Source of the DNA: Bilabrum cf. latius | Lineage: Eukaryota; Bigyra: Bicosoecida; Bigyra; Bicosoecida | Length of the DNA: 64,000 nt | Assembly: GCA_965178125.1 (NCBI GenBank) | Contig: OZ237754.1 | Span: forward strand, 248,001 to 312,000 | Direction: 5' to 3' | In this document: positions 1 through 11,365 of the stretch, piece after piece | Layout: every line of letters starts with the position of its first letter | How positions within the stretch are numbered: position 1 is the first letter of the stretch | The notes under the pieces: generated by a model | Database searches by the model: none | Seen by the model: only the letters and a program-made list of their open reading frames with translations | What the model was told of the DNA's origin: nothing | Translations under genes and position numbers: made by a program

Positions 1-131
1 TGCGTGTGACGCGGAGCCAAACAAAGGGCAACTGCAGTTGCGACCAAATTTCTGATTATCTATATCAACACGTTACTATGTCTTTGGTGACCGTTTGTGG
101 TAGGCAGTACTAGATTTGAATTCAACACACG

Positions 132-1163
132 ATGGCATCTATTGCAGACTCGTCGCTTGGATCAACTGCGTTGTCAGATATATACGAATCGGATTAGGAG
201 AGCTTGCACGGAATTATCACCGTCATCAAGAAGTCAGGGCAAGATGGAGGTTCATTCGAGATGGACCAGGACAGCATCCTGATTGGGCGGTAAGTTCAGT
301 ATCCTAATCGGACGTATCTCGTGTACAGCTATTTATCAATATCATGATAATAGTTGGCTGCCAGAATTTGCTATATATACCATGAATGTGCTGTTCAGGT
401 TGCCAGAACAGTCCACCACACCGCGTGGCTCTTGTGCTCTTGACTGCCTTTCGCAGGTCTGAAGACGCCAACATTCGCATTCGGGCCCCTACAATCTCCA
501 GGTCTCATGCGAGTCTTACCGTGGGGTCAAATGGCGCTGTTTGGATCAGGAACTTGTCGAAAACGAAGGCAGTGCACGTGAACGACGAGAAGTTCGGCGC
601 AGACGGCCAACGACCCCTTCGCCAGGGTGATATCTTCAGCGTAGGGGACAGGAAGTTCCGCTTTGATTATCGTGAGATATTGTCATGAGTTTGAGTGGGG
701 TAGCTGAGATCAGGTACATCAGACTACTCCTGATCATCGCGCAGCGTCACGTGACAGAACCCCATCCATGCTCTCTTTCTTGAGCTCGCAGCAGAGGACA
801 TGGAAGGAAGCGAGGCCGGCCCTACCGGTACCTTCCGCCCTCCAAAAGCCCCCAAGATGACCCGCTTCGAGGAGGGCGAGCCCACCATCGATCTCGCCGC
901 GCAGGCCGGCGGACACGACGCACTGCGGAACGCCACCGCGGCGGCAAACCGCAGGAAGAGCCTTCCCTCCGGCGAGAAGCGCATGCCCACTGTGCGTACG
1001 CCCGGCCCTGTCGCCGCGAGGGCCGCTCTCGCGAGCCAGGCTCCCATGGAGGAGGACGAGGAAGAGTCGGGGCAGGGGCAGGGGAGCGGCTAGGGAGTGT
1101 CACAGCTCCGGCCCACGCCCGCCTCCGCGAAAAGGCAGCTGGTCATGGCGTCATCATCATCAG

Positions 1164-1194
<31 letters not shown>

Positions 1195-4100
1195 AGCAGG
1201 CACCTCTGTGGAACCCGCGATGGAGGAACAGTCGGAGGTACAGCGCGATCTGCAGCGAGAAGACGTCAAGGATGAGGATGAGGATGAGGAAGGCTCCGCC
1301 CCGGCCGCCCGCCGTGAATCTTTTTCTCGCAGCAAGTCGCAGATGGTAAGGCTGAGGGAACTTTCCAAGGCCTCCCAGGTGAGTTCAATGGAATCTAGTG
1401 CACCAAAGTGCAATTCAGTGACATTGTATGGCACGTTTGCCTTGGACCCACACAGGAATCGCTTGCGCTACGGTTCTGCGTTTAAAGCCAATTCCGAATC
1501 GAATCGAAGTAACCGACTGTCTATTGGACCTGTTCGCTATCCGCAGATCGCAAGGCAGGCTGAGATGGAGGCCGCAAGCAGCACCGAAGACAAGGCCGTT
1601 GAGACGGCGCTGGCCCGCCAGGGGGTTCCAACCCCGATCCGTCGGGCCATCCACAAGAGGAGAATCAGCGCAGGCAGAGACATCGCCCCGCACATGGAGG
1701 CTGCCGCTGCTGCTGCTGCTGCTTCATCGTCGTCGTCGTCGGCCCAGGGCGCAGCGCGCACAGTGCCTGTCAAGGTCGTGGTGGACAACACCTCGGCTGC
1801 CTCTACAGGAGGCAGGTCGGGCGAGGAGGCGCCGCCCATGCGAATGCCCAGGGCGCTGCCCACCCCGGTCCGCAAGGCAATCAAAAAGAGGCGGAAGAGC
1901 TCGGGAGGAAGCACCGCACCCGCCGCCGCCAGCATGTCGCAAGAGTCAAGCGGTAAATCCGCCGCCGGCAGCAGCATCCCCACCCGAATGGCGCTGCCTA
2001 CTCCGGTCCGGCGTGCCATCCAGAAGAGGCGCCCTGCCGTGAGTCCCGCGCAGCCCCAGGCAGCCATGGAAGGGATCAGAACGGCCGGTTCTTCCTCTTC
2101 GGCTGGGCAGCCCCGCAAGGCTCTGCCCACGCCCTTGCGCAAGGCAATCAAGAGCAAGCGAAGGGGCAGCACCTCCGAAGCAGCAGCTGCTGATGGGCCA
2201 ACTGCTCGTCGCGGGCTGCCCACACCTGTGCGGCGCGCCATCTAGTCGATGCGCGTGCCCAGCGCGAAGAAGGCTCCGGCATCTGCCATGATGTTGCATG
2301 ATGAAGTAGAGGACGAGGAAGCCGAAATCGACATGGCTGAGGAGGAGGAGGAGGAGGAGGAGGAGGACGAGCGCCAGCCCATGCGACGCGCGCTACCCAC
2401 TCCAATGCGGCGAGCCATTCAAGTTCGTCGCATCAGTGGGGCAACGTAGCAGGGCAACCGGCGGGGTGCTGCTGCTGCCCAGAGCGCACGGCCAGCACGG
2501 CGCGTGTCCTTCGCGCCTCCCAAGGTGCGCGTGTTCCAGGAATACACGAGCGATGTCTCCGCGGCGCAGTCGCCTGGGTCCGCGGCCGGCTCTGCCTCGA
2601 TGATGTCTGCTGACGGCGAGGACACGGCGGCGTTCGAGGGCTTCCGGCGCATGATGGCGGCTGCGCGTGCGGGCGAGATGGATGCTCGTCGGGAGTCTGT
2701 CGCGTTCAACGCGTACAGGGACATGATGGCTGCGATCCGTGGCGATGGGGAGGAGGACGAGGTGGCTGATGCCGGGGTGGAGATGGAGGGCGATGTGTCC
2801 ATGCAGGATGCGCCGTCCATGCGCCGGGCACTGCCCACTCCGATGCGGCGTGCGATCCAGGGACGGCGGTACAGCTCTGGCTCGTCCCGCTCGCGGCGGT
2901 CGTCGGCGGGCAGGCAGCAGCAGGCTCAGGCTCAGGCTGTGGCTGAGTCGGTGCGTCGTGGCGTGCCAACTCCTCTGCGGCGGGCGATCGAGAGCCGCCG
3001 CTTCAGCGTGGGCACGTCCAAGTCTGCGGCGCAGTCGCCTGGGTCCGCGGCTGGCTCTGCCTCGATGATGTCTGCTGACGGCGAGGACACGGCGGCGTTC
3101 GAGGGCTTCCGGCACATGATGGCGGCTGCGCGTGCGGGCGAGATGGATGCTCGTCGGGAGTCTGTCGCGTTCAACGCGTACAGGGACATGATGGCTGCGA
3201 TCCGTGGCGATGGGGAGGAGGACGAGGTGGCTGATGCCGGGGTGGAGATGGAGGGCGATGTGTCCATGCAGGATGCGCCGTCCATGCGCCGGGCACTGCC
3301 CACTCCGATGCGGCGTGCGATCCAGGGACGGCGGTACAGCTCTGGCTCGTCCCGCTCGCGGCGGTCATCGGCGGGCAGGCAGCAGCAGGCTCAGGCTCAG
3401 GCTGTGGCTGAGTCGGTGCGTCGTGGCGTGCCAACTCCTCTGCGGCGGGCGATCGAGAGCCGCCGCTTCAGCGTGGGCACGTCCAAGTCTGCGGCGCAGT
3501 CGCCTGGGTCCGCGGCTGGCTCTGCCTCGATGGTGTCTGCTGACGGCGAGGACACGGCGGCGTTCGAGGGCTTCCGGCACATGATGGCGGCTGCGCGTGC
3601 GGGCGAGATGGATGCTCGTCGGGAGTCTGTCGCGTTCAACGCGTACAGGGACATGATGGCTGCGATCCGTGGCGATGGGGAGGAGGACGAGGTGGCTGAT
3701 GCCGGCGTGGAGATGGAGGGCGATGTGTCCATGCAGGATGCGCCGTCCATGCGCCGGGCACTGCCTACTCCGATGCGGCGTGCGATCCAGGGACGGCGGT
3801 ACAGCTCTGGCTCGTCCCGCTCGCGGCGGTCATCGGCGGGCAGGCAGCAGCAGGCTCAGGCTCAGGCTGTGGCTGAGTCGGTGCATCGTGGCGTGCCAAC
3901 TCCTCTACGGCGGGCGATCGAGAGCCGCCGCTTCAGCGTGGGCACGTCCAAGTCTGCGGCGCAGTCGCCTGGGTCCGCGGCTGGCTCTGCCTCGATGATG
4001 TCTGCTGACGGCGAGGACACGGCGGCGTTCGAGGGCTTCCGGCACATGATGGCGGCTGCGCGTGCGGGCGAGATGGATGCTCGTCGGGAGTCTGTCGCGT

Positions 4101-6913
4101 TCAACGCGTACAGGGACATGATGGCTGCGATCCGTGGCGATGGGGAGGAGGACGAGGTGGCTGATGCCGGGGTGGAGATGGAGGGCGATGTGTCCATGCA
4201 GGATGCGCCGTCCATGCGCCGGGCACTGCCCACTCCGATGCGGCGTGCGATCCAGGGACGGCGGTACAGCTCTGGCTCGTCCCGCTCGCGGCGGTCGTCG
4301 GCGGGCAGGCAGCAGCAGGCTCAGGCTCAGGCTGTGGCTGAGTCGGTGCGTCGTGGCGTGCCAACTCCTCTGCGGCGGGCGATCGAGAGCCGCCGCTTCA
4401 GCGTGGGCACGTCCAAGTCTGCGGCGCAGTCGCCTGGGTCCGCGGCTGGCTCTGCCTCGATGGTGTCTGCTGACGGCGAGGACACGGCGGCGTTCGAGGG
4501 CTTCCGGCACATGATGGCGGCTGCGCGTGCGGGCGAGATGGATGCTCGTCGGGAGTCTGTCGCGTTCAACGCGTACAGGGACATGATGGCTGCGATCCGT
4601 GGCGATGGGGAGGAGGACGAGGTGGCTGATGCCGGGGTGGAGATGGAGGGCGATGTGTCCATGCAGGATGCGCCGTCCATGCGCCGGGCACTGCCTACTC
4701 CGATGCGGCGTGCGATCCAGGGACGGCGGTACAGCTCTGGCTCGTCCCGCTCGCGGCGGTCATCGGTGGGCAGCGCAGCGTCATCTGCGTCGTCGGTGCG
4801 GCCTGCCACAAGTCCGGTTGCCCCGAGCGGCATGCACGTGTATTTCGACGACAGCGGCCACTTTGTGCGAGCCGAGCCAATGGGGGAGCAGGAAGAGGCG
4901 TATGTCGCCACGATCCGCAAGCCCAGCTATGTTCCTCGGCGGCGGGCAAATGGTGTCATCAGCAGCGACATGAGCGGTTACGGTGCCGAGGAGGAGAGCC
5001 TCTTTGAGGAAGGTGACGAGATGGCCGAGGAGGAGGAGGGCTTCATGGGCGCAGATGCCGAGTGGGAGGAGGAGGGTGTGGAGGACGAGGAGATGCCCCT
5101 GGCTGGGCCCTTCGAGGAGCTGGGCCCCATCGCCAGTGCGCGGCGCCGGTCATCCGTGGGCAACCGCCACCTCTTTTTCGACACGAGCGAGTCCTCCATC
5201 GGAGAGATGAGCGGGGCGCATGACGAGTCAGGGGCCTCGATGTCCCGTTCTCGTCTCAGCAGCGCCTCGGCTGGCTCTCGCGGGTTTGCAACTGCCGAGT
5301 CGAACGACGCCGACCACACGGCCCAGTCGGCTGCCTCCGCGCTGAACGAGACAGAGGAGGACGGAGAGGATGATCACGGCAACGAAGAGGAGTATGAGGG
5401 GGAGGACAGCATTGGTATCCGGGCCGCTGCGGCGATCCAAGCAGCCCTCGCTGCCGAAAAGCGAGCGGGTCTGGGCGGACCTCGCCGGGTGTCGTCGGGC
5501 GAAATGATCCAGGACGAGGCGGATGATGATGTCGAGTGCGAGGCTGAGTACGAGGAGGAGGAAGGCATGGCCGACGACCAAGATGAGGACGAGGAGGAGA
5601 TCGCCATCGACGTGATGACACGTATCACAGAGCGAACAGTAGAGACTGACGACGAGGACACCATGGGCGTGGGTGCCGCGTCGGCCGTTGGGACTCCTGC
5701 CAGGGCGCTGATGCAGTCAGCGAGGCGGAAGTCGGTGCGGACGGGAGGACAGAAGCGCCGCAGGTCCTCCGTCGCTGGTACCGCCGCCACATCTCCGGCC
5801 GGTATCCGAGATGGGGCTCCCTCGGCCAAGAAGGCACGGACGCTCTCCTCCTCCTCCGGCAGTGGCACTCACTCGGCCGGTCGGGATGGTGAGGACCAGG
5901 ACCAGGACCACTGGTCGGTAGCCGAGCTCCAGGGGTGGACCTACGCCGCCCTCCGCAAGACGTGCAAGGAGCTCGGGCTTGGGGCGGCTGGCAAGAAGGT
6001 CGACCTGGTCGGCAGGCTGCTCGAGTTCCAGGCCGATGCCATCGATGCCATGGAGGGCGGCGACGCTGTGGAGCAGCAGGAGCACGAGGTGGCGGGCGTT
6101 GAGGACACGGCGGAGCGCGGTGCAGCCAACCAGTCAGCAGGAAGCCGTGCAGCAGCCGAGGCAGCGCCGGGTTTCGAGGACGTGCCGGGTTTCGAGGACG
6201 TGCCTCGCACCGAGGCCGAGCTGAGCAAGATGAAAGCGGTAGAGCTCCGGAAGCTATACAAGCAGGTGATGGGCAAGACCACCTCGCTGCCCAAGGCCCA
6301 AATAGTAAAGGATCTGCTCGAGTACTTGCAACCCGCGGGTACAAACGCCGTGGAGGAAGGGATCGAGAGCGAAGAGGACGAGTAGGCGGAGGCAGCATCT
6401 GACGACGGCTAGGACGAAGGGACAGCGGCCGAGGCCTCCAGCGAGTACAAGCCCGTAGATGAACTCCGCAGCAGCATGTCGTTTCGGGAGGTGCAGAAGT
6501 ACGCCAAGTCGTGCGGCGTGGCTGCACGGGGCAGCAAGGCGGTCATCATCGCGAGGTACGAGAAGTTCCTGGCCCACATGGGCACCGAGGAAGAAGAAGA
6601 AGAAGAAGAGACGGGGGAGGATGAAGTAGAGGACGTGGAGGAGGAGGGGGCAGAAAGTGACGAGAAGGACGAGGAGGGAGAAGTTGCTTGGGCCCGGCTC
6701 AAGTTTACTGAGCTGGTGGATGCTGTGGCTGAGCGAGTGAACGAGCTGGAGGATGGGACTGGGGCTGTCGTCGTCTAGCAGAAGTGGAGGCTGCGGAAGA
6801 CTGACCTAGTGCAGCTACTGTCAGACGGCTTCGGTGCCACTGCCGGCATGTCTGCCGAAGATGCCAAGGCTGCGGTGGACAGTGTGTCCAAAAGTAGCAT
6901 CATCTGGGCATGA
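132..6913 (+). CDS. FHA-RVSF-TPxR-repeat-SAP chromatin protein (Ki-67/KNL1-like plan), spliced
   Basis: Proposed exons are 132-289, 457-671, 792-1378 and 1547-6913, giving 2108 residues and ending in TGA at 6911. Exons 1 and 2 rebuild an FHA phosphopeptide-binding domain (about residues 30-122), with IGRSEDANIRI across the first junction and SRSHA after it. RVSF at residues 639-642 sits in RRVSFAPPKVRVFQEY, a protein-phosphatase-1 docking motif close to that of KNL1. Fifteen motifs of the form LPTPxRRAIxxRR carry the CDK consensus TPx[RK]; nine lie in a tandem array. The acidic C-terminus has SAP or SAP-like motifs near residues 1780-1815, 1880-1917, 1962-1997 and 2065-2090, suggesting DNA binding. 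In-frame TAG codons are at 195, 1091, 2243, 2447, 6383, 6410 and 6776. FHA plus RVxF plus repeats recalls Ki-67; the role as a mitotic chromosome scaffold is inference. Exon junctions are predicted by eye. Confidence 0.82.
290..456 (+). other. Intron 1 (GT-AG, 167 nt)
   Basis: The donor GTAAGT follows GGGCG and the acceptor is TTTCGCAG. Joining the flanks completes an Arg codon and restores the FHA core IGRSEDANIRI. The intron is AT-richer than the exons and contains in-frame stops. Confidence 0.88.
672..791 (+). other. Intron 2 (GT-AG, NAGNAG acceptor)
   Basis: The donor GTGAGA follows TTTGATTATC. A pyrimidine-rich stretch (CTCTCTTTCTTGAGCTCGCAG) precedes the acceptor. A second AG three bases downstream (GCAGCAG) would also keep the frame, so the exon could begin at 792 or 795. 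Without this splice the FHA exon ends in TGA at 686-688; with it the frame joins the long downstream open frame. Confidence 0.72.
1379..1546 (+). other. Intron 3 (GT-AG, 168 nt, phase 0, no stop in frame)
   Basis: The donor is CAG|GTGAGT and the acceptor CCGCAG|ATC. The length is divisible by three and the interior has no TAA, TGA or TAG in frame, so the open frame runs through it. It is called an intron because both splice sites are good, it is AT-richer, and its translation lacks the low-complexity character of both flanks. Retention would simply add 56 residues. Confidence 0.62.
2561..4766 (+). repeat. Coding tandem array: 465-bp unit, four full copies plus one partial
   Basis: Copies begin at 2561, 3026, 3491, 3956 and 4421, exactly 465 bp (155 codons) apart; the fifth stops near 4766. 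The copies differ at only a few bases each (for example CGGCGC against CGGCAC, ATGATG against ATGGTG). Each unit holds two FxxFRxMMAA-type helices and two PTPxRRAI motifs, so it is itself an internal duplication. Near identity implies recent expansion or homogenisation. Confidence 0.95.
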
Positions 6914-7417
6914 GCTGTGACAGGAGTGCGGAGGTTAGTCACCAGGGGCGCGGGCTGTGATTTGAGAAGCATGCATGTAGGTTGAACCTGATATCGAATT
7001 TCACGGAATAAGCTCTCAACATGCAAATCCTGATGCCACACAGTAAGCACAACCTAATCTCTAAAACAATCAGACATGGCAAGACCTGACAGTGCTGTGT
7101 ATGTGCGCGACCCTTGACCGGACTGACCGGGGCTGGGAAGAGCACGTGTACACTCCGCCGAGGAGGAGGGGGTCGGGAGGGTGGGCAACAAAAATTACCC
7201 AATCCCCGCCCCTCTCCTGAACACAGAGAGGGTATGCGCGTCATCGCAAAGCAATCCATTGACATTGGTCGCACCTTCCGGTTGCGACCACCAGCGGAAC
7301 CAACGAGGCGTTCCAGCGCTCTAACCCTGATATGACATATCATACGGCGATAGGATTAAAAAGAGCAATTAGTGCACCCGCCTGCGATCCGTCCGTTCAG
7401 ATCTGAAATGCTGGGGC
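6914..7417. other. Convergent intergenic region with a hairpin
   Basis: This lies between the 3' ends of the FHA/SAP gene (+) and the hydrolase-like gene (-). It has no open frame I would call a gene. It contains a short G-rich stretch near 7156-7190 and a strong inverted repeat at 7265-7292. I see no tRNA. Confidence 0.6.
7265..7292. other. Short perfect inverted repeat (hairpin)
   Basis: TGGTCGCA and its reverse complement TGCGACCA are separated by about ten bases. It sits in the gap between two converging genes, so a role in 3' end formation is possible but unproven. Confidence 0.4.
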
Positions 7418-10400
7418 TCACACATTGCGCTTTCCTGCACCACTGGAAGGCAGTTCAACTCTGCCTGCTCCATCGAAGTACAAGCCCATGAAGGACCTAC
7501 GTGGGGCTCCGGTCACAGTCAACGACACGTTGTGCTGCTTCCCGTGGTCAGGGCCAAATCCGCACGGCACAATGTCTGCGATGAATCCATTGAGCGTGTT
7601 CGCATTGCGGCCACGGGGCGCGTTGTAGCTGGGTTCCATCGGACAATCCCGGCCATCAATCGATAGCTGAATGCTGCTGTTGAAAGAGGCCGGAACCTGT
7701 CGGTCAAAGTCCGCGAACAGAAAGAGTCGGTAAACGCCGAGCCAAGGGGCCACCAGGTCGAACGCATCCCAGGGCATCGGGTAGGTCTCATTGCGCTCAG
7801 ACATGGCAGACCACACCGCGTCAGGGATCGCGATCTAGGCCGAGCGCGACCCAGTCGTAAGTGTGGGGTCGGCCGGGAGCACAGTCTTTGACAGGGGCCA
7901 CGCAGAGCTTCCATCCATCCGTGGACCGCCAGAGGCTACCCCCACCATGGCCTCGTTCTTGGTCCTGGACACTCGCCACAGTCGTGCATCGCGCCCGTCC
8001 AGAGGCAAACCAGCCAACGACTCTCCGCAGCGCTTCGTAGCGATCAACGTGCCGTTGCGAGGCCACAGCTCGGTGACATCGAAGAGTGTGGACACAGACA
8101 CGGTGCCGCAATCAAAGCCCAGCCGTGCGTCAAGAACAAGCTCACCCGGGGTTTCGGTAGAATTCGGGGCAGGGTTGAACAGGAAGATGACCCCTTCGTT
8201 GCTCTAAATTGCGAAAGAGCCGTCTACAGAAAAACGACTCGGCTCCCCACTCGGCACGACACGGAATGCGCCTGAGCGCTGGGCTTCGGACACGGTTGCG
8301 TCGGATGGAGTTGCACCGGATAGCGGCTTGGTATGCCGGAGAAGCTGGATGTTGTCGTCTGCAAACTGCAGCATCCAACGCAGATCGGTCTGCAGCCAGG
8401 CAGGCAGCAGCTCGTACTCAAGCAGGTCTCTTGCACCCTGCTGGCAGATGACCGAGTTGAGCGGCGCGTGGGCGAGCGAGCTGAGCAGCGAGTAGCGCGA
8501 CCCAAACCAGTCAAAGTCCCTGACGACATGGTCTACCCCACGGCCAGACCCGTCAAGGCCCCGGTCGCTCTGATGGAAAGCAAAGCCGGGCATGGCGCTC
8601 GGAGGGCAGAAGAGCGCATTTGCATACAGGTAGTTCTGCCTCCGTGCTCGGTTCCCAGACATGCGGTCCGTCCTGGGATCACCGAGGAAAGCAGAAGAGC
8701 CCCACGTCTGCGCCTGCTCATCGGTCATCAGCGGCTCGGCGTATGATCCTGCCACCCACATCCACGGGCCCCATTGGTGGTTGAGTTGCCGGTTGTCGAT
8801 CACGAAGTTGGGCACAGTGGACCGCAGTACGGAGAGCACCCGCCTCCACCCCGCCCACTGCTGGTACATTGACCTCGTCGGGTCGTTCGTGAACGTGTAG
8901 TCGAAACCCGCCCCCTAGGATCCGATGAGGGCAGTGAAGTTGAGAATCTGGTCGATGAACCAGGATTGGAACGAGTCGTCTCCGATGGATGCTTCCTGCC
9001 TGCCTCCCCCAGCTGGGTGCCACCAGCTCTGGTTTCTTGCAAAGGCAAGGTTGGGATAGATATAAGGCATCACGCGCGATCCATGAGCCTTGCCGTAGTC
9101 CGAAGCAGTCGATACAGTGGGATCGACAGAGTAGCCAGGGCCTGGATACCATGTGCCCTCACGCAACTGCTCGCCGTAGCCCATCCACAGAACCTCTTCC
9201 CAGCCCCAGCTGTCCGTCGCGTTCGCGAAGGAGCTAAGCCTGGAGTTGTGCGGGGCATACAGGGTTCTTTCGACATTCCAGCCCCCGTTTCGCTCAAGAA
9301 TCCTGTGGTACTCTCCCGGCTGATACTAGTACGAATGCTGCGGGCCACCGCCGGGCGCGCGGAGACTAGTGCCGTTGTCCCATTCGACCGCCGCATCGAT
9401 CTCGAAGTCGTTCTCGGTCCAGGCCACGTTGACTGCAAGGGCACCCTCGTCGTAGAACCACCCTGCTCTGGGGGTCGCTCCGATGTACCACGGAAACGGA
9501 CATGCGTCCACCTCAGATCCCATATCGTCTGACCGTCCCAGCCTCGCCGCACGCCAACCCTCGAACCGCCGTGCAGCGGACTCTCCTGCGTGCGGCCGAT
9601 GGGGGGCGATGTAGAACGCATCGGCAGCCATCCTCATGGCATCGCGCTCGGCCAAATCGATTCTCATCGGTGACTGAGCCAGGTGCTGCATGGCTGCCGG
9701 TACGATCGCGTCGGCGTGTGCGGCGCTCAGGCTTCCGTGCGTCCCGTGCGTTTCCGACTCTGACGAGTCCCTGCCGTCTCCGTCTCTCGACTCGCTTACA
9801 TCAGACCCAACGTAGTCGTACGCAAAACCAGAGAGTGGAACCAGCGCCGTGATCGCCCTGTCGCTTGCAAACAGCGGCTCGTACCCCGCCGGCGCCGCCC
9901 CGATGGCGGCAGGAAATCCCACGCTGCCCCGGTTCAGCGAGGCACGAAGCATGGGCTCATACAAGAGCGACACGGTGACAACTGCGCTGCCTGTGCTAGA
10001 ATCATTGGCGATGCGGGTTATGGCACCGGCGTTCTGCAGTCCTACGGCCAGCGAAGTGGCGGGTTGAACGCTGCCAAGGACAAAGGGAGACGCCGAGGAG
10101 GTGAGCCGGAGGAAGGCGGCCAAGTCGCCGCCGTACTGCCGTGGGACTGCTGTGGACGCGAGGTGAAGCTGGCCTGGTGGTATAATGCCACTTCTAGCTG
10201 CTGGTTCCTCTACTAGGACGCTCCCAAGCCTGGCGCGATCTAGTACCGACACGACCGAGACAAGGTCCCATGGCGCCGTGTCCGACGCGAGCGTGGCACC
10301 GGTGGCGGATGGGCTGGGCCGCTTCTGGCGCTGGGCTACTCCAGGGGCATACGACACGAAGAGCTACTTGGTAACAAAAGACCACCCATCGCGGAGTTCG

Positions 10401-10738
10401 TACGTGGCATTGACCACGAAATCTTGGAAGCGAAACAGAAGCGAAGCCGAGTTGCTCGTGTGCCGATATGGGCCTTCCACCGACAGTTCTTCCGGTCCCA
10501 TCCACGCCGAAAGTGTCTAGTTACCAATTCCTATAATGAAACCATCGGTGACGTTGGCCAGGTCCGCGGATGCTTTGACTTGGCTGCTCCTAGGCTCGCT
10601 AGTACTGGATCTCACCTCTTGAATACCACGGCTGGCAACGCTGATGATAGCCTCAAAATTAGCATTGCCTATCACTACTGTTGATAATTCATTTGATTGG
10701 ACGGCCGGTGGGGCAACGGGTGGTTCAGAACGTCTCAT
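7418..10738 (-). CDS. Putative glycoside-hydrolase-like protein (about 1106 aa)
   Basis: One open frame on the minus strand ends in TGA at 7418-7420 and contains six in-frame TAG codons (genomic starts 10517, 10364, 9326, 8915, 8204, 7835). The middle third has patches typical of a TIM-barrel carbohydrate enzyme: WGWEEVLWMGYGEQ, GTWYPGPGYSVDP, FDYTFTNDP, VIDNRQLNHQWGPWMW and GSYAEPLMTDEQ, with many Trp, Tyr, Asp and Glu. N-glycosylation sequons (NDS, NGT, NES, NET, NSS) suggest a secretory route. The first ATG is at 10736-10738, but the frame is open without ATG up to 10918 and no signal peptide is visible, so an upstream exon may be missing. The similarity to alpha-galactosidase-type barrels is my reading and is not firm. 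Confidence 0.68.
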
Positions 10739-11365
10739 TTCAGAGCATCGACAATCTGCTTCCGTTGTCGACTCCCAGAATAGCTTTCGCCAGCAATTGG
10801 CCTGCTAGATGCTGGTATCACACGATGTTCGCTGAACAACAAATCCAGCACATAGGGGATCAGCTTCACAGGACGAACCACAAGCAGAAATCGGCGGCAA
10901 CTCTGAAGGTATCTTCAAAGGACTGTATGCTTGGTCTCCATTGCGATGGTCAGAACCTGTTTCGCAGTAGAATTTGGCAGTACTGAGCTAAGCTACTGCA
11001 ATGAATAATAGACACGCGGTCTGACATATCATGCTTGCACCTATGGAAGGGGGGCGGGGACACTCAAGACTCTGATCCGAGTTGATCGATTCTGTGCTTC
11101 CCATTGAGCAGCTTTCTGCTTGTATGCAAGATGATGTGGCTTCAATGTTGTAATTTGGCAGTTCTTTACGAAGAAATCACGCAAGAATGGGTTGCAACTA
11201 ACCTGCTCGACGACAGGTGAGCCCAAGCCTCTGCGCGTGGGCGGGATCCAACAGCTACTGCAGCCGCTGTTGGGATAGCCAGTCCTGCCAATACGCAATT
11301 ATATACCAGTGTCCAAAATTAGCGTAGCTATGCCAATGCTACGGTCAGCATCAAGAGGTATGACC
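10739..11365. other. Intergenic region upstream of the hydrolase-like gene
   Basis: On the minus strand the frame of the downstream gene stays open from 10738 to a TGA at 10916-10918 without an ATG, so part may be an unrecognised 5' exon. The rest shows no coding pattern or RNA gene that I can support. Confidence 0.4.

Noticed and set aside
1428-2299. Long opposite-strand and off-frame open frames over the TPxR gene (such as 1537-2241 minus and 1428-2042 plus)
   Set aside because: They are GC-rich shadows of the real frame, compositionally extreme, and lack domains.
2561-4766. CRISPR-like or transposon-derived repeat array
   Set aside because: Units are 465 bp, contiguous and in frame with the gene; there are no spacers and no terminal repeats.
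5625-6527. 300-codon minus-strand open frame opposite the acidic SAP region
   Set aside because: It is Arg/Pro-rich antisense of an acidic coding region, with no domain and no homologous pattern.
7311-7335. CTCTAAC looked like an anticodon loop with anticodon CUA
   Set aside because: The flanking bases (CAGCG and CCTGA) do not pair as an anticodon stem, and no D- or T-arm was found. A suppressor tRNA-Gln is not visible in this window.
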